From Clostridia bacterium (GTDB lineage: Bacteria; Bacillota; Clostridia; Oscillospirales; UBA644): 32,400 bases of DNA. Within the stretch, counting starts at the first letter, position 1; the number at the start of each line of letters is the position of its first letter. The position numbers and the translations under genes are program-made. The stretch lies in the NCBI GenBank assembly GCA_017623895.1, contig JAGAOB010000034.1, positions 1 to 32,400 on the forward strand, in the 5' to 3' direction. Under the pieces are notes generated by a model that saw only the letters and a program-made list of their open reading frames with translations, made no database searches and was not told the DNA's origin. This document shows, piece by piece, positions 32,142 through 32,400 of the stretch.

Positions 32142-32400
32142 ATGAAAAAATCCTCGGCACTTCCCCGCATCCTGGCGTTTGCTTTGGTTGTGTGCATGTG
32201 CGCTGCCTTCTGCGTGACCCCAGTGGTCACCTCTGCAGAAGCAACTCCTACCACAATCCAGGTTCTTCCCACGTCCGGAACTGCAATTAATGTCCCCGGT
32301 GATAACATCCCCGTCTCTGTTGGCGGCGGTACGATCACCTACGATGCGGAGACTCAAACTGTCACCATTGACAGTATCTCTGCAAAACAACTTAAAATTG
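32142..32400 (+). CDS. Secreted protein (5' part; gene runs off the right edge)
   Basis: ATG at 32142 after AGGAGGG (32129-32135). The first 86 residues show a signal peptide (KK start, hydrophobic core around ILAFALVVCMCAAF, likely cleavage near TSAEA) and a mature part rich in Thr, Val and Gly, with GGGTITYDAETQTVTIDSIS, which looks like a beta-strand-rich surface domain. No function can be given from this fragment. It has its own promoter, so it is probably a separate unit from the polysaccharide operon. Confidence 0.75.
   Translation, partial: MKKSSALPRILAFALVVCMCAAFCVTPVVTSAEATPTTIQVLPTSGTAINVPGDNIPVSVGGGTITYDAETQTVTIDSISAKQLKI

Overview
The window looks like chromosomal DNA from a Gram-positive anaerobe of the class Clostridia, probably an uncultured gut member. 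That placement is an inference from gene families, not from a marker gene. It rests on the PyrR/UraA pair, an LCP protein, a Wzz-like/BY-kinase/PHP-phosphatase trio, a wall-anchored isopeptide adhesin, strong AGGAGG-type ribosome binding sites and sigma-A promoters with 17-bp spacers. I see no rRNA, tRNA, CRISPR array, transposase or phage gene.

Left part (1-11.4 kb): short housekeeping and envelope units on both strands. They are the 5' end of a GH36 alpha-galactosidase (minus), a fusion of an RluA-type pseudouridine synthase with a YtqA/YhcC (MnmL)-type radical SAM enzyme (plus), a Sel1-repeat protein plus an MdoB/LtaS-like phosphoglycerol transferase (minus), a large membrane protein of unknown function (plus), a pyrR-uraA pyrimidine unit with an attenuator-like leader (minus), a DUF368 (PopT) undecaprenyl-phosphate translocase (minus), and an acyltransferase-GtrA pair (minus) whose ribosome binding site contains nine consecutive G. 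Clear hairpin terminators separate most of these units.

Middle (11.5-17.8 kb, minus): one 2106-residue secreted adhesin. It has a signal peptide, a von Willebrand A domain with an intact metal site, two DUF5979-like domains, seven tandem FctA-type isopeptide domains that each keep the Lys/Glu/Asn triad, and a C-terminal NPKTSD sorting signal. A 0.5-kb region with promoters facing both ways separates it from the next operon.

Right part (18.3-31.9 kb, plus): a compact Wzy-type exopolysaccharide or capsule operon. In order it holds a Wzz-like co-polymerase, BY-kinase, PHP phosphatase, small wall-anchored protein, LCP ligase, initiating sugar-phosphate transferase, three GT4 glycosyltransferases, a membrane acyltransferase, a radical SAM/SPASM enzyme, a hexapeptide acetyltransferase, a GT2 glycosyltransferase and a Wzy-like polymerase. 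No Wzx flippase lies inside the window. A new promoter then leads into a truncated secreted protein at the right edge.

Taken together, most of the window builds or decorates the cell surface. The sugar transferase primes undecaprenyl phosphate, the glycosyltransferases extend the repeat, the acyltransferases and perhaps the radical SAM enzyme modify it, Wzy and Wzz polymerise it, LCP attaches it to the wall, and PopT could recycle the lipid carrier. The most unusual points are the two-enzyme RNA-modification fusion, the radical SAM enzyme inside a polysaccharide operon, the poly-G tract at the acyltransferase start, the attenuator-like leaders, and the shared PxTSDN sorting signal of two surface proteins.
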